64,000 bases of DNA from contig NC_092342.1 in the NCBI RefSeq assembly GCF_046630445.1, forward strand, positions 83,235,001 through 83,299,000, in the 5' to 3' direction. This DNA comes from Rutidosis leptorrhynchoides. Taxonomy: Eukaryota > Streptophyta > Magnoliopsida > Asterales > Asteraceae. Under the pieces are notes generated by a model. The model saw nothing but the letters and a program-made list of their open reading frames with translations, was not told the origin of the DNA and searched no databases. Below are positions 15,649 to 27,127 of this stretch, piece by piece. A program made the position numbers and the translations under genes. How positions within the stretch are numbered: the first letter of the stretch is position 1; each line of letters begins with the position of its first letter.

Positions 15649-17166
15649 TTACACTTTCACGCAACTAATGAGGTTCATCTTCGAGGTACATCTCTCTCCG
15701 TAAATGATCAGTGGCTCACCATCTCCTTGTGGTATACGAAGAGATTTATCTCCATAGATAATATCGGCCCTTATCTTGGTCAACCAATCCATACAGATAA
15801 TAACATCAAAGCTTCCTAACTTAATGGGTATCAAGTCAATCTCGAAATCTACACCAGCTATGTTGATAATAACTCCTCGACTAATATGGTCAACTTTCTC
15901 AAGTTTTCCATTGGCTACCTCTACAAGCATACTCACCTTTAACGGGACTAACGACCAATTAATCTTATCACAAAAGTGTCTACATACATAACTTCTATCG
16001 GCACCAGTATCAAATAAGACAGAAGCTAATAGATTGTTGATAGTGAATATACCTGTCACCAAGTCGGGATTCTCGCGTGCATCCCTTGCATTAATGTTGA
16101 AAGCTCTACCACGCGATGGTCCACCGTCTTTTCGCTTGTTGGGGCATGCATTTCTGAAATGGCCCGTCTGTCCGCATTCGTAGCACTTTTTCGGTCCATT
16201 GGTGTTCGGCTTCCCATTCAAAGTGGTGACCTTGCAGTCCTTACCGATATGTCCATTCCGTTGGCACTTTTCACAAACAACATTATAATACCCAGTATGG
16301 TGCTTGTAGCACCTCTTGCATTGTGGTAGGGTACCCTTGTAGTTGGGGTTTGAGTTGGTGTTCGGATTTGGGTTTCCACCGTTGTTGTTTCCTCTGAAAC
16401 CCTCATGTCGTTTCGCCGGGTTTTGATCATAGGTCCTTCCCCTGATGTTATCCCATTTGCGCTTCTCACTACTACCTGCTTCAGACTTAGCCTTCTCCGG
16501 TTCATCAATGATAATTTGGTTCATTAAAGTATCCATGCGCATTGCTTCCGGGACATTGGGTGGCTTGGACGAGGTAACGTTTCCCTTAATGGACTTAGGA
16601 AGTCCCCACAAATACCTTTCCATACGCTTGAATTCCGGGGTGACCATTGTAGGACACATCAGGGCTAGTTCTAAATATCTATGATTGTAACCATCGAGGT
16701 CGTTTCCCACAACCTTCAACTGCATAAACTTAATCTCCATCTTCTGGATCTCGGTCCTAAGGCAATATTCCTCAATCAAGGCCCCTTTGAATTCCTCCCA
16801 TGGGGTAGCAAACGCCTCATCAATACCTTTTTCTTGAGCCAACGTGTTCCACCACGTTAGTGCACCGTCAAACAAAGTGCATGAAGCAAACTTGGTTTTA
16901 TTCGCTTCTGAGCAGTTACTAACTCGAGACACAGATTCTAATTTCTCGAACCATCTAGTGAGACCAACCGGCCCCTCCGTTCCACTGAAGTTATGGGGTT
17001 TGCTGCTTTGGAACTCTTTATACGTGCACCCATTACGAATGGGTTGAATAACCGGTGGCGGTGGCGGTGGAGCTTGGAGGTTCCTTTATGCTAAAGCTGC
17101 GGTGACTCGCTCATTGATCATCTCCTCGATTTGGGCTGCGGTAGGAGTTGATCGTCAGTTGGCCAT
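15649..17166 (-). pseudogene. Tekay-1 gag with zinc knuckles and protease
   Basis: Likely start ATG at 17166 (MAN...), with TGA at 17155-17157 and TAA at 17086-17088 interrupting the first 30 codons. After that a 427-codon frame is open from an internal Met at 16932. The capsid-like region contains FDGALTWWNTLAQE; a Gly/Asn-rich linker leads to zinc knuckles CEKCQRNGHIGKDC and CYECGQTGHFRNAC, plus a degenerate one before them. The aspartic protease motif is VLFDTGADRSYV near 16000, with IICMDWL further on. The frame ends at TAA 15649-15651. The product would form the virus-like particle, but the N-terminal stops should prevent a full-length protein. Confidence 0.9.
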
Positions 17167-17459
17167 GGTGTTCTAAACAAAAATTTTGACTCAAGTCAAA
17201 ATCCAGTATTCAAATAGTAATAATACAGTATATGTAACCAACACGGAATCAACACATCACATGTTTATTAAGTAATGCAATCCAGGTACAAATACCACAG
17301 AATCATACAGTAACGTAAATAGAATACCGTGCAAGAATTAAATAATGCAAAGTTCCACTCATTAATAATAAGTCGCATACATCTGCATATGTTCGTACAA
17401 TACATAAGTAATTCATAAAACTACAACTAGATTACATAATGAAATCTACTACAAAATCC

Positions 17460-18347
17460 CTACGGTAAAGGTGGGTGTAGGATGTCCAATACATGAGACA
17501 TCTGGTCCTCGAGTTTAGTTACCCGAGCACGGAGGATCTCCACCTCCCTCATCAGTTCCTCGACAGAGGGAGTGGGTGGGGCAGGCAGTGCAGTCGGTAC
17601 GGGTGGTGCTGGTGGAGTTGGCGGTGCAGACGGTCCGGCTCCAGAAGTAGAGGCTGCGAAGCGGTAAGGCTTACGGATGAAGGGATCAGCAGGATACGGC
17701 ACAAGCCACTTACAGGCGGTAAACCTACGACGCCGACCATATGCGTCAGTGAATGCTCGACCTCCATTAATCCCTGGAATGACGGTACCATCAAAATGGT
17801 ACCGCTTCTTCGGCGGGGTGGAGGGTGGCTGAACAGGTGCATCATCGGGGTCCTCCTCGTCGGAGTCATCGGTGGAATCCTTGCCACTAGAGCCGTCTAA
17901 GGATGTGTCATCGGATGACGGGTCATCTGAATCATGTGGAGGTGGCTGCACGGGTGGCTGTACTGGCTCTCCTCGGGCGGCCATCATCTGTCGGTATCTG
18001 AAAGGCGGGATCGGAACCAAACGTCCATCAGGAGGGCGTTGGCACCAATGACGATACTGATTACAGAATGGACCTTCCCCAAATTCTGCGGGAATCACAA
18101 CACCACCGAGATGGTGCTGTGGCTCCTGAGGTACCGGGGCAAGTGGAGCTGGAATCTCCGGGAGGTCCTAGGCTCCGTCTGAAGTACCCACTGGGGCAGG
18201 CGCATGACTACTAGCTCCGGAGGACGAAGCGCCTGGGTCACTAGAGTGTGTCACTGACGGAATCGGGGGATCGGCAACAGTGGCAAGTGAAGTGGCTGAA
18301 GTGTCTGAATCGCTGCCCAAAATTATAGCAGGTGGAATATCCGACAT
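17460..18347 (-). pseudogene. Tekay-1 accessory ORF before gag, Pro/Ser/Asp-rich
   Basis: One minus-strand frame from MSDIPPAI (18347; an alternative Met lies at 18374) to 17460, about 295 codons, with a single TAG at 18168-18170. The protein is rich in Ser/Asp and Pro, contains a central PAEFGEGPFCNQYRHW segment and ends in a heptad-like coiled coil (ELMREVEILRARVTKLEDQM). No enzymatic motif is visible. The coiled coil and position recall the 144-aa ORF of NonAuto-2, so both may be divergent members of an extra-ORF class between LTR and gag. Function unknown. Confidence 0.55.
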
Positions 18348-18669
18348 CTGAACAAGGAAAAATAAATTTTCCATGTCAGTAAGTCATAAAGCAAGCACAT
18401 ATTAGGCCAAGTAACTACAACAGTCTAGATCATGTGTAACAGTAAGTAGCATGGCAATAACGACAAGTATCACGCAATCGAAAGCAGATAATAGCATGCA
18501 GTAGTGAAATCATGTAATAGCATACGGCATATAGTAGTAAAAGTAAGCAGCAGCATGCAGTAAGTTCAGCGGAAACAAGTAAACTAGCAAGTTGTAGATT
18601 AGTCCTATTAGTGAATCCTACTCGGGTCGGTCTTAGACTCACTAATGAAACCTAATTCCCTACAACATG

Positions 18670-18681
18670 GCTCTGATACCA
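18670..18681 (-). other. PBS of Tekay-1 (initiator Met tRNA)
   Basis: The minus strand reads TGGTATCAGAGC, two bases after the end of the 5' LTR (18684). It is a perfect match to the plant tRNA-iMet PBS. Confidence 0.95.
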
Positions 18682-18683
18682 AA

Positions 18684-21600
18684 TGTGATGCCCCGTACTA
18701 AATCATCATGTACGGACCATCAACAACAGGATCATTACAAGGTCAAACACTATATGCGTTTTCAAAACAAGTTGCATTCGTGATAAAAGGTGACGTCATA
18801 AACAACGTCAAATGTTTTACATCCAAAAGTATACTTCTATGACTAGAAGCAAAGTTAATAGTACGTGACCCTTAGGTCGTTACAAATCATAGTTCCAAAA
18901 GTAATAATGTTTATGAATGCAAGATAAACGTTCATGCGGTGACATCTCTAAAGCAGCGGGTGTCTACAGCAAGACTAGTACAACAGCGGAAGCTAGCAAC
19001 CTTAAGCACCTGAGAAAAACATGCTTAAAAACGTCAACACAAAGGTTGGTGAGCTATAGTTTAAGTATAACAGTAATGTAAGGTAGGCTACGAGATTTCA
19101 GTGCTACAAAGAACGTTTCAAAACAGTATGATAAAGTATATGTTTAACCGTGGGCACTTGGTAACTAACTTAACGTTTATAACCCCCTGAAAGTACACTT
19201 GGCAAGTGCGTATGTATACGAAGTATTAAACACCCGTTAAATGCTAGCGCTACTAGCCCGAGTGGGGATGTCAAACCCTATGGATCCATATCTAAGATTC
19301 GCGTTCACCGGTTCAAAAACCAATGACTAAACGTTACCGAGCTAAAGGGAATGTTTATGCCATTGTATAAACCACACATATATAAAGTTTAAGTACTCGT
19401 GCCTAGTATGTAAAACATAAAATGCGCATGTATTCTCAGTTCCCAAAATAGTTAAAGTAAAAAGGGATGCTATAACTCACAGTGGTAAAGTAGTGGTAAA
19501 GTCGAGTCGGGAAGTAAGCAAGTACGTAGGTCCGAAAAGTCCTCAACCTAAGTCAAATAGTACTAAGTCAGTAAATCGTCCCAATACGTTTAAAAGTATG
19601 TAAATAAGGTCTTAAGGGTCATCGTCATTCATCATCAAACAAAAGGTGTAAAGTAAGTTTCATTCTAGAAAATAGTTTAAAACAAAGGCTGACTTCGGTC
19701 AGTCACCACGGCCTCTATACCTACTGAAATAAGGTAAGACTAGTGGAAATGGCTCCGTATATGAGTCCTTTAGTTGTGGTAAAAATTCCAGAAGCAAACT
19801 CGTCTTCGTTTGACCGTGGCGACGGTCTAAGTGTGAGTAGGTCAGAATTTTCAGCACAACGTTAAAGGACATAGTGACACTCGGAGGGCCATAGATCCTA
19901 AACCGTAACTCGGATTAAGACGAGTCTTAAACGGAAAATTATCTACTCGAACAGAAATAACTGAAAATCAAATTTACAGTAGCCCAGGTATTCGGGTCTG
20001 TTCCATAAAATAGTAAACAGTAGGTTCCAGTGGGTTCTTGGTGCTCGATGCTTATCACGGTTCTCATCCTTGATACATATAGCTTCAAGTGTACAACTCG
20101 TTGATGTGTTTGCATCATATTAACTAAGGTTTGACTATCATAACACTTGTGTAAGTCTAAGACATGTAGCACAACTCATTTAAGTGTTGCAAGTAGCTTG
20201 ATGAACCAAAGTTACATCAAAATCTTAGATCCGACACATACATGAACTATAAAAGTAATATTGAACTACAAACTTGAAAGTAAACTACCTAATCAATATC
20301 TTAAGATGTAGAACATAGTTCTTAGTTTGATTTTGAAGATCCAAGACCTAAAAGTCTAGATCTAAAGTTATTAAGTTAATCCTAAGTATAACACTTGAAT
20401 CTTTACTTTAATGAAACCATAAGTTACAAAACTTAGGTTATCATCTTGTAAAGTGTATGTAAGCTCATAAGCTCTTGATTATGACAAAGTTAGAAGACCA
20501 TAAGCTATATAAACTTAGATCTTTCATAAGTATTTGAAGTTATTACTAGAGAGTTATACCTCCATGTTCTTGAAACTCATAAAGTTAACTTTAGTTCAAG
20601 AAAGTATGAGATCAAGATTAACTTGTAATACTTGACCATTAACAACCAAAATCACGAATTTAAAGAGTGTATAATATAAAGAAATAAGCTAAATAAACAA
20701 GTAACAAGTCATGGTTGTTCATACTTTAAAGATTCAAGCCAAGGCTTGATCTTTAAGAATGTAAACTTTAAGTTTACAAACATGAATTACAAGTATGGTT
20801 TTTACAACACATGAATTTTAATCTTTTAAAACTTTAAAGGTAGAACCATAAACTAGTAAGTCTAGATTCTTGTGTGTTCTTGTAAATACAAGCTAGAATG
20901 AAGAACAAACTAGAGAGTTTGATTCTTAAATACTAGTAAGTAACAACTACAAGTAAGTAAACAACTATTCAAATACAAGTAACAAAACAACAACAAAAGA
21001 ATGATGATGAGAGGTGTTTGGTTCGGTTTTGCAAAGGAGAAAAGAAGAGAGAAAAATCTCAAGTTACTTACAAGAAAGATAGCAAAATGAGAGAAAAGAT
21101 GAAAGCAAGTAAGTGTGTGTTTTTGGAATGAGAGAATGCAAGTGTGTAAGTAATGAAAATAAAATTTGAACTCTTCCTTGTATACACCCAAAATCGACGG
21201 TATGGGGAGCCACAAGAGGAAGGAAAATGTCCATGAGGTTCTTGCATGTTTATGGCTCAAAAGGTGGTTATATGATGTGTTTGCATGGGAACTAGATGTA
21301 AGTAACTTGTAACAAGATTCTATATGCACTAAACTAACTAGTTTCATCTTAATTGTAATACTTACATAATGAGTTGGGCTAGTTAGTCCATTAAAGATGT
21401 AGGGTGGGCTTCTAAGTCCACTAGTCATGAGCCCAAGTCCAATTAAGTAATAATCCAATAAAAGCCCAAGTAATTAACTAGTAAACTTAGTTAATCAAAA
21501 ATGATTAATAAAAATTAATCATGCATGCAAATAATATCTTAAATATTATTCGTGAAAAGTTCATGTGTCACAAAGACGTGTCGGGCATTCACAAGTCAAT

Positions 21601-21702
21601 CGCGGTAACAAATAAATGTATATAAACAATACATTCAATAAATCACAAGTATTAATAATAAATATTAATAAGTAAACGTTGCAAAATTCAGGGTTGTTAC
21701 AG
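18684..21702 (-). repeat. 5' LTR of Tekay-1
   Basis: About 3.0 kb; in element orientation TGTAACAACCCTG... to ...GCATCACA. The first ~215 bp match the partial LTR at 1-214. A 182-codon open frame on the minus strand at 20910-21458 has no recognisable domain and I do not call it a gene. The base after the LTR starts GTGAG (21703-21707), the probable TSD, whose partner is outside the window. Confidence 0.93.
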
Positions 21703-21872
21703 TGAGTGAGTGTGTGTGTGTGTGTAGAATTCGTGAGCATTATTTATATTACATGCTTTTGGTTATGCTAGCTTCCGGTATTGGAGAGTATTAGATTTAT
21801 ACTTTACGATGGTATGCTAACTAGACTGCTAGTATGTATGCAGTATTTATGTAAGTGTTTGCAAGTAAGTAG

Positions 21873-21961
<89 letters not shown>

Positions 21962-22848
21962 AATTATTGCATTCACTAAGCTTCATGCTTACCTCTCTCG
22001 TTGTTTACCTTTTTATAGGTATCATTGATGTGGTGTTACCTAGTTGCTAGACTGGGGTTGATAGACGTTGCTTAAGCTTGAAGGATTAGCTTTTGGATAT
22101 TTGGACGCGGATTGGGGATTTGGTAGTCTCCGGGATTATGCTCTTGGTATCGGGTTGGGTTATTGAGTCTTAACCCGTATTTTGTGTAATTGTGTCATCA
22201 TTACAAATGCTTTTGTAATGTGTCATTTGTGTACCAAGGGTCATTATAAATTGTTAAACGTATCATTATAATATTATGTTTTTGGCTAAAACAGAGTTGG
22301 AAATGTTTTGTATTATGAACGCTTTAATGGGACTTAACTTATAAATAAAAAATAGTGCTTCGTTTTTGGTAAACGGATTTGGGGTCGTTTCACTGTTGCC
22401 TGATTATGCCCTTTGTTGTTAGAACCTTGATTGGCCAGGTTCCGCTCAAGAGGTGAATCTCGATTAGTTGGGTTCATCTCAAGGAGGTCAACCTCGATTG
22501 GTTGGGTTGGGTACTTTGGAATACTGTCTATTGGGTATAGTTCGGAATGACATATTCGTTGCGTGAGGATGGCTATACTGAAGATTCAATAGTTAGGACT
22601 ATCGGTAGACCCTAGTCTGATCAGCTAGTGGTCGAAGGCCCGTACAAGTCGCCGATCCTCTTGTTGGAGCATCATTATTGTTGTTGTTTCCTGTTGTATG
22701 TGTTGCTAGTTGTCTTTGCTTGGTACAAGTTGTTACTGTATGGTAGATCTGTTAGGTAGTTCCATTCACATAGCTTCGTTCTAATTCCCCTCATTCCCTC
22801 CCTTGCAGATTTCGGTTCTTTTGCATATTAGATTTAAGGGAGGGGGTT
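21703..22848. other. Unassigned repeat-like segment
   Basis: No supported gene. It starts with a (GT)n tract and contains TA repeats at 21875-21957. A sequence ending GGGGTCGTTTCA near 22390 looks like an LTR terminus. At about 22421-22505 there are roughly three imperfect copies of a ~33-bp unit built around CCTCGATTGGTTGGGTT. It ends in a purine run GGGAGGGGG just before 22849, resembling a PPT. Confidence 0.45.
21875..21957. repeat. TA microsatellite
   Basis: About 83 bp of TA repeats. The Ile-Tyr open frames across it on both strands are artefacts of the repeat. Confidence 0.95.
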
Positions 22849-23039
22849 CTGTGAAGATATGTTTGACGAAGCTAACTCTGATGTCTAGTATTTTATATGT
22901 GTAATCGGCTATTAACGTAACACCAGTTGCTTTAGTAATGATTTATTAACGGATGTGTAAAAATTATGTTTATATGTATGTAAGGGTACTTTTTGTAAAT
23001 ATGTCTTCCGCTGTGATTTAAAAAAAAATACGGTGTTAC
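22849..23039 (+). repeat. Possible short LTR following a PPT
   Basis: Begins TGTGAAGATATG directly after the purine run TTTAAGGGAGGGGGTTC and ends ...CGGTGTTACA, a common plant LTR terminus. Copia gag sequence follows immediately, so this could be the 3' LTR of an element inserted in, or abutting, Copia-4. No second LTR or TSD was found. Confidence 0.35.
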
Positions 23040-23418
23040 ATGATTTTATGCCCAAGTCATTTCCCCAAATTGTGGCTTCAATTGAGCAATGTTTCGAGTT
23101 GGATGCAATGCTATTTGATGAAGCGGTTGGAAGGTTGAAGGCGAATGAGGAAAGAATCAAAGGAACCGAGATAATGGAGGGCATTATGAGTGGTTTGTTG
23201 GTGGTTAGCCAAGAGAAAGCACACGAGTGTATACTTTATGGCAATGGCTGTTCAAATCGTGGTAACTTTGGACGTGACCGTAGGAGAGGTCGTGGAATCG
23301 TATTCGTGAGATCTAAAGACTAGTTAGCAGACATCCTAACAAAATCATTGAATGAAAGACTCTTTAATAATGTTCTTGTCAAGTTGAATATCAGCTCAAT
23401 ATTCAACATGAGGGGAAG
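23040..23418 (+). pseudogene. Copia-4: gag fragment fused in frame to the pol tail
   Basis: The frame encodes a Ty1/copia Gag segment (MPKSFPQIVASIEQ, then LDEA-like FDEAVGRLKANEER) ending in a Gly/Arg-rich stretch. Directly after GRG it switches to the extreme C-terminus of copia pol (IVFVRSKD, TAG at 23321-23323, then LADILTKSLNERLFNN). All of protease, integrase, RT and most of RNase H is missing, so an internal deletion fused the two ends in frame. The purine tract ATGAGGGGAAG precedes the LTR at 23419. It lacks a start and 5' LTR and is non-functional. Confidence 0.8.
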
Positions 23419-23646
23419 TGTTAGAATATAAAGAAGAAAAGAAGTCATCAAAGTTACAACTAACCCACTGGCTCCATTTCATATATATCAGTTTCTCAAA
23501 ATTAAGAAGGCTCCTTCCCTTTGCTAAAAATAGTCGTTAGTTTTCTTGTAATATAAATAGGAGTTTAAGGTGTCTGTAAAATCACCAATTCAAATATAAG
23601 CAATTAAGTTCTCTATAAACATTAAACATTCAATATCATTATTTCA
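23419..23646 (+). repeat. 3' LTR of Copia-4
   Basis: 228 bp, TGTTAGAATATAAAG...TATCATTATTTCA, immediately after the PPT GAGGGGAAG. It contains a TATA-like AATATAAATAGG about 80 bp before its end. The short length is normal for copia. The 5' LTR and TSD were not located. Confidence 0.75.
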
Positions 23647-23838
23647 GTTGTTGATATGAAGCTAGTTAATAATTTCTTCTTTTGGAAAAATGTGTACTAT
23701 TATCCTTTATATAATGGGCCTCCGGCTTTTAAAATTTTAGCCCATTATCTCATTTAATCATCAAACATACAGATGCTATAAATGACTCTATGTACGTAGA
23801 TTCAATAATATATTGTTTTTATTGCTGGACTAAAATAT

Positions 23839-24777
23839 TGTTAGTACATAACGTGTAAGTCCGTGTTCATATCGAGCATTCATGTATATTTCAGTCATTT
23901 GGTCAAGGAAGTAATTGTAACCGATTTTGGACTTTGGATATTATTGTTTATCGATTACGTAAATTAGATCGCTAAAAGTTAATCCAAAGTTAAACTGATA
24001 TGACTATCGTACGACATTAAGAGACTGTCGCACAATTGAGTGACTCTGTCGCACGATAGAGTTAAGTCGGTGATGTACTATAGAATATTTCAATCGTACG
24101 ACAATGTGAGTCTCTCGTACTACAGACAGAGTCTGTCGCATGAAAGAGATCTGACAGAATATAAATATGGGTTGCGGGTTTTATTCTAATGTTACACACT
24201 TTGCACAAGCCCTAGCCGCGTCTAATATCTGTTTTTCATTTCCAATCAACCTAACACGCATAACAACTTCAGGTGTTAATCTAATCTCTTGTAGGTTTGA
24301 TTCTTTGATTCCGAAAGTCAACGTTAATTGGATTAAGCCTCTAGAGTTAGGTATAACGTTTGTTCTAAGGTGCGATTAGCACCCACAAAGTGGTATCAGA
24401 GATGTAGGTTGCTGATATAAATGATTATAATTGAAATCATAAAGTTGTTTTTGGGTTTTCTTGAAAACTTTGGGTTTTTGTCAAAATGTTGGATTTTTAC
24501 GTTAATAGTTTGAATCTTTAAGTGTTTTTGTCTTCCTAAAGTTTCATTAGAGGTTCCTATCGTAAGTGTTTAGGTTTTTCGTTCGAAAACTGCGTTTTTG
24601 GTCGATTTAGGCTCAAAACACTTATTTTTATACTGTCATACGATGAACTTCAATCGCACGATAGACGCGAGTCCATTGTGCGACACAAGAGTCCATCGTG
24701 CGATACACCAGTTCCTTAGGGCGATACACATTAGATTTAGGTATAGCGTTTATTCTAAGGTCCGATTAGCACCCACA
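23839..24777 (+). mobile_element. Mini-5: internally deleted miniature LTR element
   Basis: Flanked by perfect 5-bp AATAT repeats (23834-23838 and 24778-24782). 5' LTR 23839-24387 (TGTTAGTACATAACG to GATTAGCACCCACA). TGGTATCAGAG at 24391-24401 is a tRNA-iMet PBS, one base short of canonical. The last ~50 bp (GGTATAGCG...GATTAGCACCCACA, ending 24777) repeat the 5' LTR end, so the 3' LTR is present only in part. No coding capacity in the ~0.25-0.34 kb interior. Clusters of TCGCACGAT/ATCGTACGAC motifs occur in both LTR portions. The family is not identifiable. Confidence 0.75.
24391..24401 (+). other. PBS of Mini-5
   Basis: TGGTATCAGAG, followed by A rather than the canonical C, three bases after the LTR end CCCACA. 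Confidence 0.8.
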
Positions 24778-24782
24778 AATAT

Positions 24783-25511
24783 AGTAAATGTGTAAATAAA
24801 TATTTTTATAAAGGCTATTTATCTTATTATTCGATTAAACTTGTTTTTTTTTCCTTCCATAAGCCCCAACTATAAGCATAAATAATAATAGAAGCTTATT
24901 AGTAGCTTACTGAAAACATGTTTTACAATTTTAAGCTACTTGAAGTGACTTATTAAGATAATAGACTTTATGAAACTTAAACTTACTATATATTAATTTA
25001 CAATTTTATATTTTATCCTTTTAAGTATTATACAATAATAAGCTTGCAGTTCCATCTACTTTTCAAACACTTACAAAAATAAGTTCGAACTTCCAACTTG
25101 AAAAATAAGTTCGAGCTAGCTCATCTAAACACACTCATACACATATTTTCTTAAGCATAGAAATATGCATTCACATGGGTTTACAACCATGAAAGTTTGA
25201 TGTAAAATTTTGACGAATATCGGAGTTAGATATAGATTTATTGCATCACAAATATATTGAATGTCGAACATGTACTGAACATTAAGCAAAAATTTGGATT
25301 AGTTAACCATCTATACCACTCAATTACTCGTTTTTCGAATGATTCTTGATCCATTCATCACTTTTGAGTTGAATCTCGTTTATGACCGGTGAACTACTCA
25401 ATTGATTCTTACCAAACACTATTTGGTTCATGTTCTTCTGAATTAGGTAACTGCTAATTCATTCGACCACTTGCCATAAAAATAAAATCTAACAGCTTTA
25501 CTTTTTATTAA
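24783..25511. other. AT-rich segment, possible degraded MITE
   Basis: No gene seen. About 24840-25140 is rich in AAGCTTA/TAAGCTA words and, on the minus strand, opens with GTGTTTAGATGAGCT, a style seen in some plant hAT-like MITEs. I could not find clean terminal inverted repeats or a TSD. Confidence 0.25.
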
Positions 25512-25597
25512 CATTTAACGATTTGTGTGTGTCATGGGCAAGACCATGTTAATCCTCTCCACATCGTTATAATTTTATTGGATGTCACCGACAGGAC
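25512..25597 (-). pseudogene. U6 snRNA pseudogene
   Basis: On the minus strand the sequence follows plant U6 from its 5' GTCC: GTGACATCC, AATAAAATT, AACGAT, GGATTAACATGG, then GACACACACAAATCG. I estimate about 80 percent identity over 86 nt. The conserved ACAGAGA box is altered to ATGTGGAGAGG, and several bases are missing around CCCCTGCGCAAGG. A TATA-like TTTATATAA lies about 25-30 bp upstream, but no plant USE element (TCCCACATCG) was seen. The damaged splicing-critical box argues against function. Confidence 0.75.
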
Positions 25598-26207
25598 AAT
25601 CCACTACAAAAATATTATATAAATAAAGAAACCAACAAACGGCTTTTAAAGTCTTAGTCGATTTTCTAATATTATATATAAGGATAAGGATATCTCTAGC
25701 AAGAAACTAAAGAAGATTACAAGGGCTTTTAAAGTCTCAGTCGATTTTCTACTATTTCAAAGTCAAGAAAAAATAATTAATCTAATATTATTAATACTAA
25801 AAGACTTCTTCATCGGGCGTTCATTGAACATTAGACTGCTTCGAAACTTCCACACGAGCCAAAGAGTTTTACTAGTTAGTTACTTTTAGTACTAAGCTCG
25901 ACTTTCCCATCTGAAAAAAGTGGTTTTACAATTTCACCTCTTTATCATTAAGTTATAGTATATCATCTTTCATTTTCAATAGTTATAAGCTATATTTATT
26001 TAGTTATAATCTATATGAAGGCTTATACTCATAACAATCAAAAACGATTTCATCATGATGATGGAAAATATATAACTGCTATACATTCAAGTTGGTATAG
26101 AACGATACTTTATTGGTTAAAAACATATCAACACTTATTTTCTAACGTTTCAAACTTTTTATAATAGGTATCCGATGATATATTAGTTCTATACCTAACT
26201 AAATATT
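25598..26207. other. AT-rich segment with a 33-bp direct repeat
   Basis: No gene or domain seen. A near-identical 33-bp direct repeat (GGCTTTTAAAGTCT.AGTCGA...) occurs at 25641-25673 and 25724-25756. The rest is unremarkable AT-rich DNA. Confidence 0.5.
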
Positions 26208-26875
26208 GATCAAGCATAGTATATTCGGATCGGGTTCGGTCCATGCTTGACATCAAAGAAGCTGGATTTAAGGGTCAATTGGGTTTAACTCTCCGGTCCG
26301 GAGTACCGTGAATAACCCCTCACGAGATGATGATCTCTGTAAGGGTGGTTAAACGTAGACCCACCATCGACGGATTATCCGGTTGGCAATGGCTCGCGCA
26401 GGGAGCAGGGTTTATGTTCGTAGAACATTACCTGTATATCTAGAGTGTCTAGTGGTATGATGTGTGTCCGGTAGCGCGGGTAGAGAGGCGCTATATAGAT
26501 AGCAAAGTTGGTCCGTACGTTGATACTCAAAATGTGTGTAACTTCCAAAAAAGACGAATCCCTTGCCTTGTGATTCGAGTCTGTTATTTATAGCTACAGT
26601 GCCGTTTGTTTATTGGAGCCACGTGTTCCACGTTGCTTTCTTGTCTGTACTGCCTGGTCGTTCAGGAGAGGGAACTAGGGAACAATATTGTTGCTTTTTG
26701 CTAGCTGTCAGTTCTTTTACAGAGATCGTGGTAAGTACAGGACATGTCATCCTCATACAGCGCGCTATTCTAACCTAGCGCACATTTACTTGCGCCTGGA
26801 GTGCCAGAGCGCGTGAGCTGTGCACATATGGTGCAAGTGTGATGCGCAACACGAGCCAATCGGGTATGCGTACCA
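26208..26875 (-). repeat. Probable 3' LTR of Tat-6 (left edge approximate)
   Basis: The minus strand starts TGGTACGCATACCCG at 26875, just after GGGGGGGGGACTTAA. A TATA-like AGCTATAAATAACA (26583-26596 region) on the minus strand fits an LTR promoter. The left end near 26208 is a guess because no second LTR is available. Confidence 0.4.
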
Positions 26876-26891
26876 TTAAGTCCCCCCCCCA
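26876..26891 (-). other. PPT of Tat-6
   Basis: The minus strand reads GGGGGGGGGACTTAA immediately before the presumed LTR start. A run of nine G is an unusually strong primer tract. Confidence 0.5.
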
Positions 26892-27070
26892 GTTCGATAT
26901 TATCGCAAGTATTGCGCATGGTGTCGAACTCAGCTCCTATTAACTCTATAGCAGGTGTGACGTAACAGCCGTCGCATCACCTGTTCTGTTGCATTAAATT
27001 CTAACCTTCTTCCTTGTACATGTTCTGACACGTGTACGGTCAGGATCATTTACAGCCGTCCTTTCCCCTT

Positions 27071-27080
27071 CTATATATAG
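27071..27080 (+). promoter_or_regulatory. TATA-like box for the antisense ORF of Tat-6
   Basis: CTATATATAG lies about 50 bp upstream of ATG 27128 on the plus strand, at a normal distance for a plant TATA box. It would drive transcription opposite to the element. Confidence 0.45.
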
Positions 27081-27127
27081 AGCTTTCCTCATTCATTTTT
27101 AACTTTTCCTTCACTTCCATTTTTAAC

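Noticed and set aside
20910..21458. 182-codon minus-strand ORF
   Set aside because: Lies inside the Tekay-1 LTR, low-complexity hydrophobic, no domain and no supporting signals.
24840..25140. Complete MITE
   Set aside because: Suggestive words but no matching terminal inverted repeats or TSD found by eye; listed only as a weak possibility.
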